Translations under genes and position numbers: made by a program
In this document: positions 18,516 to 25,312 of the stretch, piece by piece
Position numbering within the stretch: position 1 is the stretch's first letter
How the letters are laid out: every line of letters begins with the position of its first letter
DNA from: a bacterium
Lineage (GTDB): Bacteria > Zhuqueibacterota > QNDG01 > JAGLOF01
Length of the DNA stretch: 64,000 bases
Direction: 5' to 3'
Assembly: GCA_016934955.1 (NCBI GenBank)
Contig: JAFGRY010000008.1
Location: forward strand, 79,512-143,511
The notes under the pieces: generated by a model
Told to the model about the DNA's origin: nothing
The model's database searches: none
What the model saw: the letters and a program-made list of their open reading frames with translations, nothing else

Positions 18516-19448
18516 ATGAAGATGAAACAACGGTATCCGGGCCTTGTGCCCGCCATTCTGCTTGTCCTGTTCGTGACCGTTCCTTCCCTGCTTGCGCAGG
18601 ACGGCGGCAAGAGCACGGCCTCGGCGCTCTTTCAGGCGTTTACCCTGCCCAAGCTGTGGATCAGCTGGGCCTTCGGGCTCGCGGGACTGGTGCTGCTGGT
18701 GCGTTCCCTGGTGACGAAGAAGGTGCGGGCCGCGGCCCAGGCACTGGCCCTGATCACCTTCGGCGTTCTCGCCTCGCTGCCCCTGGGACCGTTCGTGCAG
18801 CAGCTGGGTCTGCACCCGAGTCCCATGTGCATGATCGAAAAACCCTTTATTTTCGTGTCCATGGGCCGGGCGATCCCCATGTTCTTTTTCAGCATGATCC
18901 TGGCCGTGACGGTGCTCAACCTCGTCGGCAACAAGCTCTTCTGCGGCTGGGTCTGTCCCCTGGGCGCCTTTCAGGAGCTGCTGAACATGCTGGCCCCGGC
19001 AAAAAAGATCAAGGTGCCGTTCACCATCAGCAATACCGTCCGGATTCTTCTGTTCGCGGCCTTCCTGATCGTGCTCTTTGCCGCGGGGACCAGCATCTAT
19101 CCCTTTGTCAACGGGTTCGAGTTCTTCCATTTCGGCTGGGAGCTGATCGGGATCATCATCATCGCCCTGATCGCGGCCGCGGCGCTCTTTATCTACCGGC
19201 CGTTCTGCTATTTTATCTGTCCCATGGGGCTGTTCAGCTGGCTCACCGAGCACATCGCCCTTTTCCGCGTGTATAAAAACGAGAAGCCGGACTGCGGCAA
19301 GTGCCGGATCTGTGTTGAGAAGAGCCCCTGCCCGGCGGTTCAGTCGATCGTGGACGGGAAGTGGTCGCGGCCGGACTGCCACGCCTGCGGGGCGTGTATC
19401 GATGTCTGTCCGAATCACAAGCTGACGTTCAGTATCAGAAAAAAATAA
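18516..19448 (+). CDS. NapH/CcoG-like membrane ferredoxin
   Basis: 310 residues. About six hydrophobic segments, the first possibly a signal sequence, carry the paired membrane motifs CGWVCPLGAFQE and CYFICPMGLFSW typical of NapH, NosR and CcoG-type proteins. The C-terminal 60 residues form a two-cluster ferredoxin domain (CGKCRIC, CPAV, then CHACGACIDVCP). It probably passes electrons across or along the inner membrane. The start has AAGGAG at good spacing. The nitroreductase-like gene begins 10 bp after its stop, so the two likely work together. Redox partner unknown. Confidence 0.82.
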   Translation: MKMKQRYPGLVPAILLVLFVTVPSLLAQDGGKSTASALFQAFTLPKLWISWAFGLAGLVLLVRSLVTKKVRAAAQALALITFGVLASLPLGPFVQQLGLHPSPMCMIEKPFIFVSMGRAIPMFFFSMILAVTVLNLVGNKLFCGWVCPLGAFQELLNMLAPAKKIKVPFTISNTVRILLFAAFLIVLFAAGTSIYPFVNGFEFFHFGWELIGIIIIALIAAAALFIYRPFCYFICPMGLFSWLTEHIALFRVYKNEKPDCGKCRICVEKSPCPAVQSIVDGKWSRPDCHACGACIDVCPNHKLTFSIRKK

Positions 19449-19458
19449 CGGGTTTCTC

Positions 19459-19995
19459 ATGAAGCGGAAAAACAATCCCCTGATGGCTCTGCTGCGGGAG
19501 CGGCAGAGCATCAGGTCCTATACGGACAAACCGGTTGATCCTGGAACGATCGATCTGCTGAAGGAGGCGCTGCTGCTCTCCCCCAGCTCCCGGGGAATCA
19601 GGCCCTGGCGGTTCGTGTTCGTGGATGACCGCGATCTTCTGGGAGAATTGTCCCGGGTGAAGCCCCACGGCGGGGCGTTCCTGGCGAAGGCGCCGCTGGG
19701 GGTGGTGGTCTGCGGCAGCAGTGACGAGTCCGACGTCTGGATCGAGGACTGCTCCATCGCCTCGACCATTCTTCATCTTACGGCCCACTCCCTGGGCCTG
19801 GGCAGCTGCTGGATCCAGATACGGCAGCGCAAGCACGAGAGCGGGGTGTCCGCGGAGAGCGTGGTCAGGGACCTGCTGGACCTGCCGGAGTCGCTGCACG
19901 TGCTTGCGATCATCGCCGTCGGGTATCCCGCCGGGCCCCTGGAGCGGGCGAAACCGCCTGAGATGGAGTTCGGGAAGATCGTTCACACGCGTTGA
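19459..19995 (+). CDS. Nitroreductase-family FMN oxidoreductase
   Basis: 178 residues. RERQSIRSYTDKPV at the N-terminus is the usual FMN-binding opening of the family, SSRGIRPWRFVFV follows, and the C-terminal VGYPAG is typical. These flavoproteins reduce nitro-aromatics, quinones or other substrates with NAD(P)H, or act within special pathways. It shares an operon with the membrane ferredoxin, which could be its electron donor; that link is inferred. The palindromic repeat copy B begins five bases after its stop. Confidence 0.85.
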   Translation: MKRKNNPLMALLRERQSIRSYTDKPVDPGTIDLLKEALLLSPSSRGIRPWRFVFVDDRDLLGELSRVKPHGGAFLAKAPLGVVVCGSSDESDVWIEDCSIASTILHLTAHSLGLGSCWIQIRQRKHESGVSAESVVRDLLDLPESLHVLAIIAVGYPAGPLERAKPPEMEFGKIVHTR

Positions 19996-20000
19996 TTATT

Positions 20001-20036
20001 TTGTGACAAGTCAATTTTTGGGATGACTTGTCACAA
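20001..20036. repeat. Palindromic repeat, copy B (short form)
   Basis: TTGTGACAAGTC (20001-20012) and GACTTGTCACAA (20025-20036) are perfect 12-bp inverted arms with a 12-bp spacer instead of 51. The right arm continues as AAGGTATGCAGGCAGGCGG, which is matched by copy C on the other side of vapBC. Placed right after a stop codon, it could act as a transcript 3' hairpin. Confidence 0.8.
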
Positions 20037-20101
20037 GGTATGCAGGCAGGCGGTCACTCTACACCGCCGGCGCCCCTCATCATCAGGCCCGGCGTTTTTT
20101 C

Positions 20102-20156
20102 TTGACTGCGGCGTATGAATTATGTATATTCGTATGATAGTTGCTGTTCCGTATGA
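20102..20156 (+). promoter_or_regulatory. vapBC promoter with three 19-bp-spaced CGTATGA iterons
   Basis: TTGACT (20102-20107), 17 bp, TATATT (20125-20130) is a strong promoter. CGTATGA occurs at 20112-20118, 20131-20137 and 20150-20156, a constant 19-bp period. The first lies in the promoter spacer and the second directly after the -10 box. Antitoxin autorepression at these sites is inferred from the habit of toxin-antitoxin operons. Confidence 0.7.
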
Positions 20157-20174
20157 AAATTTGAGGATTTTCCC

Positions 20175-20408
20175 ATGAGTGTGGCAACCGTGGGCGCCCG
20201 TTTTCAGGTGGTTATCCCCCTGAAAGAGCGGCGCAGGGCGGGCCTGAAACCGGGCCAGAAGGTCAATGTGGTTCTCGAAGAGGGCCGCATCGTGCTCGAA
20301 CCGGTGGGAACACAGCAGCTGCGGGGACTGCTGCGTGAAACGGACGATCCCTATGACGCAGTCGATTATATTAATAAACTGCGCCGGGAGTGGGAAGAGC
20401 GCTCATGA
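20175..20408 (+). CDS. vapB: AbrB/MazE-type antitoxin (VapB-like)
   Basis: 77 residues. The N-terminal 45 residues (TVGARFQVVIPLKERRRAGL, then KPGQKVNVVLEEGRIVLEP) form the swapped-hairpin AbrB/MazE DNA-binding domain. The C-terminal helix, with RETDDPYDAVDYINKLRREW, is the likely toxin-binding arm. It overlaps the toxin start as ATGA. It should neutralise the PIN toxin and repress its own promoter. Confidence 0.88.
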   Translation: MSVATVGARFQVVIPLKERRRAGLKPGQKVNVVLEEGRIVLEPVGTQQLRGLLRETDDPYDAVDYINKLRREWEERS

Positions 20409-20848
20409 CCCTGCCGGAGACACTGCGCCGCAGGGAAGGGGTCGTGATCGATACAAATATCTGGATCTATCTGCTGCAGGATCATCCCCGCTTCGGCTCG
20501 ACCGCCGATTTCATCATCACCCGGGCTCAGGAGGGGGAGTTCACCGCGGTGATCACGCCGATCACCGTCGCGGAACTGCTGACCGGGCCGCTGCGGGACG
20601 GCCGGATGGACCTGGCCGACCGCATCCGCAGCGGCCTGAGGGGACTGGCGGGGGTGAGACCGGTCGACCTGCCGTTCGAGGCCGGGGAGGTGGCCGGCGC
20701 CCTGCGCGCGAAGTACGGCCTGCCCCTGCCCGACATGATGCAGGCGGCCGTGGCCATGCGCTCGGCACGACCGGCGATCATCACCAACGACCGGCAGCTG
20801 CAAAGAGTGGAGGAGGTGGAGGTGTTTTTACCGGAGGCGTTCGCGTGA
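20405..20848 (+). CDS. vapC: PIN-domain ribonuclease toxin (VapC-like)
   Basis: 147 residues from the ATG at 20405, which overlaps the antitoxin stop by 4 bp. The four PIN acidic positions are visible: DTNIW, TVAELL, LPDMMQAAVA and TNDRQL. VapC toxins are Mg-dependent endoribonucleases that cut initiator tRNA, rRNA or other tRNAs. All catalytic residues look intact, so the toxin should be active. The pair lies between direct copies of the palindromic repeat arm (20021-20053 and 20894-20923). Confidence 0.9.
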   Translation: MTLPETLRRREGVVIDTNIWIYLLQDHPRFGSTADFIITRAQEGEFTAVITPITVAELLTGPLRDGRMDLADRIRSGLRGLAGVRPVDLPFEAGEVAGALRAKYGLPLPDMMQAAVAMRSARPAIITNDRQLQRVEEVEVFLPEAFA

Positions 20849-20893
20849 CAGATCCTCTTCTCGGAGGCGCCGGAAGACCTTTCACGATACTGC

Positions 20894-20923
20894 GGCATGA
20901 CATGTCACAAGGCAGGCAGGCGG
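20894..20923 (+). repeat. Palindromic repeat half-copy C, direct repeat of copy B right arm
   Basis: The sequence reads GGCATGACATGTCACAAGG then CAGGCAGGCGG. It matches 20021-20053 except for one T-to-A change, one outer base and a missing TATG. The left arm of the palindrome is absent. Together the two copies bracket vapBC in the same orientation. Confidence 0.7.
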
Positions 20924-20959
20924 AATTGGCCGGTCGAGTGATGACGGAAAGGAAACGGG

Positions 20960-21718
20960 ATGGACGAGCAGCGTTTTTATAATCTTCTTCTCATCGCCTG
21001 GTGTGCTCTGGCGGCGGTAGTCTTCATCGTCCTCTTTTTTGTTCCCGCTCCCTACGGGCGCTACGCGTCCCGGGCAAAGGGGGCCGCCCTGCCGGGCAGG
21101 TGGGGCTGGCTCATCATGGAATCGCCGTCGGTGTTCATTCCCGTGGTCCTTTTCATCACCGGCAGGCATCACCATCTCACGGCCGTCATCTTTCTCCTGC
21201 TCTGGCTTTCCCACTACCTGCAGCGGGCCTACATGTTTCCCTTCCTCATCAGGGACCGGGAAAAAACGATGCCCGTCTGGATCATGTGTATGGCCCTGTT
21301 TTTCAATACGGTCAACGGCTATCTCAACGGCCGCTGGCTCTTCTTTTTCGCGAACGGCTACAGCCGTGAATGGCTGGCCGATCCGCGATTCCTGGCAGGG
21401 ACACTGCTGTTCGTTTCGGGGTATATCGTCAACCGCCGGGCCGACTGGCAGCTGCGCCGGCTCCGGAACAGTGGTGACTGCGAATACAAAACACCCCGCG
21501 GCGGGCTTTTCCGGCTGGTCTCCTGCCCCAACTATCTGGGCGAGATCATTATCTGGTGCGGCTGGGCCCTGGCCGTCTGGTCCTGGGCGGGACTCTCCTT
21601 TGCGGTCTGGACTATCGCCAATCTGGCTCCCCGGGCCCGGACCCATCACACCTGGTACAGGAAACATCTGCCGGATTATCCCGATCGGAGAAAAGCGCTC
21701 ATCCCCGGCATCTGGTGA
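20960..21718 (+). CDS. Steroid 5-alpha-reductase (SRD5A)-like membrane protein
   Basis: 252 residues with about six membrane helices. The C-terminal 90 residues follow the 3-oxo-5-alpha-steroid 4-dehydrogenase pattern closely: YKTPRGGLFRLVSCPNYLGE, then a Trp-rich helix, then RARTHHTWYRKHLPDYP and RKALIPGIW, where the NADPH-binding part of SRD5A enzymes lies. The family reduces a conjugated C=C bond in steroids or polyprenoids using NADPH; related membrane proteins include isoprenylcysteine methyltransferases. Length equals that of animal SRD5A1. No other sterol gene is nearby. Substrate unknown. Confidence 0.8.
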   Translation: MDEQRFYNLLLIAWCALAAVVFIVLFFVPAPYGRYASRAKGAALPGRWGWLIMESPSVFIPVVLFITGRHHHLTAVIFLLLWLSHYLQRAYMFPFLIRDREKTMPVWIMCMALFFNTVNGYLNGRWLFFFANGYSREWLADPRFLAGTLLFVSGYIVNRRADWQLRRLRNSGDCEYKTPRGGLFRLVSCPNYLGEIIIWCGWALAVWSWAGLSFAVWTIANLAPRARTHHTWYRKHLPDYPDRRKALIPGIW

Positions 21719-21883
21719 GAGCCGGCCGCGCGGCGAACTTCTCCCTTTATTTTTCCGCGGTGGTACGATCTTCATCAATGAAAAAGCACTTCCCGGCTCC
21801 ATTTCACGCATCCTTCGTGATGCCTCCCGCCGCTGAGCATTCCAGTGAAACAGGGCTCCCGTGAAAAAAAATGAATTTTCCCC

Positions 21884-21938
21884 TTGACATTAATGTTCAA
21901 TAGTTATATACTTCATTTGAATTAAAGTATTAAATGAA
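21884..21938 (+). promoter_or_regulatory. Strong sigma-70 promoter with dyad TTCATTT-N13-AAATGAA
   Basis: TTGACA (21884-21889), 17 bp, TATACT (21907-21912). The arms TTCATTT (21912-21918) and AAATGAA (21932-21938) span the expected start site, which suggests an operator. The nearest downstream gene is about 300 bp away, beyond repeat copy D, so a long 5' leader containing the repeat hairpin would result. Confidence 0.6.
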
Positions 21939-21977
21939 TGAAGCATCGTTCTTTGAGGCAGGGAGGCAGTGTTACGG

Positions 21978-22062
21978 TTACCTTGTGACAAGTCTGTCCT
22001 GAGTATATCGGTAAAACCTCATCAGACACCGGTACGGTACAGAACGACTTGTCACAAGGTAA
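21978..22062. repeat. Palindromic repeat, copy D (17-bp perfect arms)
   Basis: TTACCTTGTGACAAGTC (21978-21994) and its reverse complement (22046-22062) are separated by 51 bp, exactly the spacer length of copy A. The spacers share about half their bases in ungapped alignment (for example GGTAAAACCTC against GGTTAAACACTCC). This shows a common origin with diverged cores. Confidence 0.85.
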
Positions 22063-22237
22063 TGGGCATGACTGTTTTTCGGGTCTTTTGTGATTTTCGT
22101 TGGAAATTTTTGGGTGGGAGGCGGGGCTGAACGAGGTGTGTCGATGATTCAGCACTTCCGGCCTCCGGTGAGCGTTCGATAGCGATACCGGGAGCGATGA
22201 GCGATCAGCGAACAACAGGAAAGACGAGGTGACATAC

Positions 22238-23053
22238 ATGAAAGGAAACCCCATGAACCCTGAACACGCAGCATTCGAAAGCAAACTGAAACCGGTGAAT
22301 CCGCACATGGTCTGGTACGGGATTCTCTGGGGCGCCGCGGCGCTGGCGTTTTTTATTTTCATCTGGGCCTGCTACGGAGAGTCGACGGTCGATACAGCAG
22401 CCGGCACGCTCATGGGCCTGGGAGCGCTGGTGGCCCTGATCACCTTTATCCGCACCCGGAACGCCGGGTTCCTCGTGTTCCTGCTCTGGCAGGGGCTGAT
22501 GTCGGCGCGGCTGCTCTTCCAGTGGACCGATCCGGTGCTCGTCACGGGGTACCGGATCGTCATCCTGCCCGTTGTCGCGCTTTATTTCTACCTGATCTTC
22601 GCGAAAAAGACGGGCTGGAAATACCGGAACGTGCTCGAACTGGCCGCCCGGCCGGTGACCGGCGTACAGGACGGATTCACCGGCAGACCGCGGCCCGCCG
22701 GCAACGCTCGATTCACGCCGGAAGCGATCCGCGGATTCGGGAACTATCTGGCAAAGCACCTGATCGCGTTTCCCTACCGGACCGACACGGGCACCGCCCT
22801 GGTGCTCTCCCGCAGCGAGCTCATGGACATGATGTTCCTGCGCAGGAACTTCGACCGCGATTCCTATGTTTTTTTTGCTGATGACGGTTCCGTCAGCGTT
22901 CACATCGCCAAACCGGAATATGAAAAGTACCGGGAAGAGTACACCTTCAGCGAGCTCTGTGATTCCCTGGCCGCCCTCTTTCTGCGCTTTCTCGATCTTT
23001 ACGTAGACGGCCGGCAGCAGGAGATCGTCCGTATCGTCAATCATAAGGAATGA
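22238..23053 (+). CDS. Membrane protein of unknown function, four helices plus cytoplasmic domain
   Basis: 271 residues from the ATG at 22238, after GAGGTG. A second good start lies at 22253, and a GTG at 22229 is less likely. Residues about 25-125 hold four hydrophobic helices. The last 140 residues are soluble, with FTPEAIRGFGNYLAKHLIAF, LSRSELMDMMFLRRNF and a closing acidic/aromatic helix. No family recognised. It overlaps the region of the next start (TGA inside AATGACCATG), so it is cotranslated with the winged-helix gene. Confidence 0.7.
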   Translation: MKGNPMNPEHAAFESKLKPVNPHMVWYGILWGAAALAFFIFIWACYGESTVDTAAGTLMGLGALVALITFIRTRNAGFLVFLLWQGLMSARLLFQWTDPVLVTGYRIVILPVVALYFYLIFAKKTGWKYRNVLELAARPVTGVQDGFTGRPRPAGNARFTPEAIRGFGNYLAKHLIAFPYRTDTGTALVLSRSELMDMMFLRRNFDRDSYVFFADDGSVSVHIAKPEYEKYREEYTFSELCDSLAALFLRFLDLYVDGRQQEIVRIVNHKE

Positions 23054-23055
23054 CC

Positions 23056-23652
23056 ATGGATTTCCCGACAGTGACAAAGTTCGCGGGGCTGCTTTCCAGA
23101 AGCTATGCCGAAGATTTCCTGCGGCTGCTGCTGCGCTACCGGGACATCTCGGCTTCGGAAGCCGCCTCCCGGCTCGATCAGCACATAAAGACCGCTCAGG
23201 ATTTTCTCGAGGGGCTGGCCGCCCTCGACATCGTGGAGAAGAAGGAGGTCTCGGAAGGGAAACGGCCCTATTTCCGCTACTGCCTGAAAAAGACCAGGCT
23301 CACCCTTGATCTCGACCTCGCCGTGCTTCACGACCCGGCCCGGGACGAGGCGCTGCTGAAGCGGCGGATACGGGAAAGGAAAAACAGCGGCGCCGTCTTC
23401 TCCGCCGGCGGCAGCAATCCCTGGATCAGCTCCGTCGTGCATTTCAGCGGCGATGGGCGCAGTAAAAAAGAGCACCGGATCACCCTCACCCGGGCCCAGG
23501 GGCTGTTTCTCTATCACCTGCCCTTTCCCGGCACCGATTACCTCGCCGTGCGCGAGATCATCGCCGCCTCCGGCATTAAGGCGGAGAGCATTCCGGAAGC
23601 GCTGGATCTGGTGGAGATGCTGGAAAAGGCGGGGGTGGTGGAATACGAATAA
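23056..23652 (+). CDS. Winged-helix-like protein of unknown function
   Basis: 198 residues from the ATG at 23056, chosen because AAGGA at 23045-23049 is seven bases away; the ATG at 23050 overlaps that site. Residues about 15-75 (FLRLLLRYRDISASEAASRL, then HIKTAQDFLEGLAALDIVEK) look like an ArsR/MarR-type winged helix. The remaining part, with NPWISSVVHFSGDGRSKKEH, is unassigned; its C-terminal 50 residues again resemble a helical winged fold (AVREIIAASGIKAESIPEAL). It may regulate the preceding membrane protein or respond to it. Not a known family to me. Confidence 0.65.
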   Translation: MDFPTVTKFAGLLSRSYAEDFLRLLLRYRDISASEAASRLDQHIKTAQDFLEGLAALDIVEKKEVSEGKRPYFRYCLKKTRLTLDLDLAVLHDPARDEALLKRRIRERKNSGAVFSAGGSNPWISSVVHFSGDGRSKKEHRITLTRAQGLFLYHLPFPGTDYLAVREIIAASGIKAESIPEALDLVEMLEKAGVVEYE

Positions 23653-23682
23653 GGCAGACAGGAGACAGGAGGCAGGAGACAG
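23653..23682 (+). repeat. Purine-rich GGCAGACAGGAGAC repeat tract
   Basis: Repeated CAGGAGAC / CAGGAGGCAGG words directly after the winged-helix stop. The 13-mer GGAGGCAGGAGAC (23668-23680) is the reverse complement of 8200-8212. The remaining spacer to 23785 shows nothing further. Confidence 0.5.
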
Positions 23683-23785
23683 AACCCCGCCCGCCCGAAA
23701 TATCCGCCGCGAATTAAAATGCGGGATCGCGCGTCTCCAGTAACCACACAATGTTCCCGCCTTCCACGTGAATTCCATTTTTCCA

Positions 23786-23813
23786 TTGCTTTTCTCCCCA
23801 TTTTCGCTATAAT
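23786..23813 (+). promoter_or_regulatory. Sigma-70 promoter of the V-type ATPase operon
   Basis: TTGCTT (23786-23791), 16 bp, consensus TATAAT (23808-23813). Start expected near 23820. A second TATAATAAAG copy lies at 23874-23883 but has no matching -35 box. Confidence 0.65.
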
Positions 23814-23816
23814 AAA

Positions 23817-23867
23817 GGAACTGCACGATACCCGCCTTTTTAAAAAAATCGGATACAATGCAGTTCC
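23817..23867 (+). promoter_or_regulatory. Stem-loop at the 5' end of the V-ATPase transcript
   Basis: GGAACTGCA (23817-23825) pairs with TGCAGTTCC (23859-23867); the interior also pairs in part through CCTTTTTAAAAAAATCGG. The stem starts at or just before the predicted transcription start. It could protect the 5' end or regulate the operon; function inferred. Confidence 0.5.
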
Positions 23868-23959
23868 CGGGAGTATAATAAAGAAATGCGCCGGGGAATC
23901 GGACCGGGTGCACCGCCGCAGGTACCGGGATCCGCGAACTCGCTTACAGGGCTGCCATT

Positions 23960-24271
23960 ATGAAAGAAATCATCGATACAATTCTGGAAGAGGAAGAAGA
24001 GGCGAAAAAACGGGTGGAAGAGGCGCGGGAGCAGGCAAAACGAATCCGGATAGAAGGAGAAGAGACCGCGCAGAAAACCGAAGCCGAAGCGCGGGAGGCC
24101 GCGCAAAAGGAGGCGCAGCAGCTGCTGCGGGAATCGGAGGAGAAGGCCCAGGAACAAAGAGCGGACATGCTGCGTGCCTCCGGCGGTGAGTATGAGATCG
24201 GGAAGAAACCCGGTAAACGGTACGACAGCCTGATCGACCGGCTGTTCAATGATTTCCTCAAGGGAGTGTAA
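23960..24271 (+). CDS. V-type ATPase peripheral-stalk subunit (G/H-like)
   Basis: 103 residues, almost all Glu/Lys/Arg/Gln/Ala-rich coiled coil (EEEEEAKKRVEEAREQAKRI) with a short C-terminal globular end (YDSLIDRLFNDFLKGV). This fits the small stalk subunit that pairs with subunit E and heads many bacterial V/A-type operons. It is the first gene of the operon, 80 bp after the leader hairpin. Sequence is low in information, so the call leans on position. Confidence 0.75.
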   Translation: MKEIIDTILEEEEEAKKRVEEAREQAKRIRIEGEETAQKTEAEAREAAQKEAQQLLRESEEKAQEQRADMLRASGGEYEIGKKPGKRYDSLIDRLFNDFLKGV

Positions 24272-24278
24272 TGTCCGG

Positions 24279-25310
24279 ATGGGGGCGGTCGGCACATACG
24301 GATTCCTTAACGCCAGGGTGCGGGCGCTGCGTTCCGAGCTGCTCTCCCGGGATGTCTACCGTTCGCTCCTCTCCGCGGAACACCTGCGGGATTTCCTCGA
24401 GGCGCTTTCGCACACCCATCTGGCGCCGCTGGTGGAACGCTTTGGACTCCATTCGCCGGAAGCGCTGGAACGGGAATTGTTCTATGAAGAAGTCCGCAGA
24501 CTCAGAAATATAGAACGATATGCCGAAGGGCCGCCCGGCCGGCTTCTTGCGGTCCTGCTCGAGCGGTACGAGATCGAAAAATTGAAGCAGCTCCTGCGGC
24601 TCTGGATGCAGCCGCAGGAGTCCGGAGAGGAGGCCATCCGCGAGAAGGTGATCCACGAGTACTCGCCGGATGCTATTCTGCAGGCGGAGAGTATCGGGGA
24701 TATCGTGCAGGTCCTGAAGGGAACGCCCTACGCGGATCTGCTGGAACGATCGATTCCGGATTTCAGGGCCAGGAAGTCCGTTTTTCCCCTGGAACTGTCG
24801 CTGGAGAAGTATGTGTTCGGGCGGCTGCAGGAGATCGGAACGTCGCTCCCCAAAACAGATGGTGCCATTTTCCGCAGGCTGGCGGGACTGGAAATCGACC
24901 TGAAGAATCTTGACTGGATACACCGGTTTAAAACCTATTACGAGCTGAGCGCGGCGGAAATAGACACGATGCTCCTTTCCGGGGGATACCGCCTGGCCGC
25001 AAAGGACATCCGCAATTATCTGGCCGGCGAACATCTGGCCGAGATCATCGTGAAACTCAGCCGGGGCCGTTCCGTGCGGTTCCCCGGAAATCTGGAAGGC
25101 GACATCCCGTTCGAATCGCTTGAATTTTTCTACGAGTTGCTGCTCTTCGAAGAAGCGAGGCGGGCCTTTATGGCGTTTCCTTTTAGCATCGGCGCGGTTC
25201 TGGGATATTTTTACCTGGTCCGGTTCGAGATGCGGAATCTGCGGATTCTGCTGGAAGGGAAACAATACAGGCTCCCCCCGGAAGAGATTGAATCAATGCT
25301 GATCTGGTAG
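24279..25310 (+). CDS. V-type ATPase subunit C (V0 d-type)
   Basis: 343 residues from the ATG at 24279, with AAGGGAG about 12 bases upstream. It has the all-helical pattern of the funnel-shaped subunit that links the rotor stalk to the proteolipid ring: VGTYGFLNARVRALRSELLS at the start, and GYFYLVRFEMRNLRILLEGK near the end, the latter strongly typical. It lies before subunit I; in many bacterial operons C follows E instead. Confidence 0.88.
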   Translation: MGAVGTYGFLNARVRALRSELLSRDVYRSLLSAEHLRDFLEALSHTHLAPLVERFGLHSPEALERELFYEEVRRLRNIERYAEGPPGRLLAVLLERYEIEKLKQLLRLWMQPQESGEEAIREKVIHEYSPDAILQAESIGDIVQVLKGTPYADLLERSIPDFRARKSVFPLELSLEKYVFGRLQEIGTSLPKTDGAIFRRLAGLEIDLKNLDWIHRFKTYYELSAAEIDTMLLSGGYRLAAKDIRNYLAGEHLAEIIVKLSRGRSVRFPGNLEGDIPFESLEFFYELLLFEEARRAFMAFPFSIGAVLGYFYLVRFEMRNLRILLEGKQYRLPPEEIESMLIW

Positions 25311-25312
25311 GC

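Larger units (their letters stand above)
21719..22237. other. 519-bp intergenic region with promoter and repeat copy D
   Basis: No gene is supported. The first 165 bp hold nothing I recognise. A near-consensus promoter at 21884-21912 is followed by a short dyad, then the 85-bp palindromic repeat copy D. About 175 bp of GC-rich non-coding sequence follow, including TTTTCGTTGGAAA, which is also found 3' of copy A. Confidence 0.65.
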
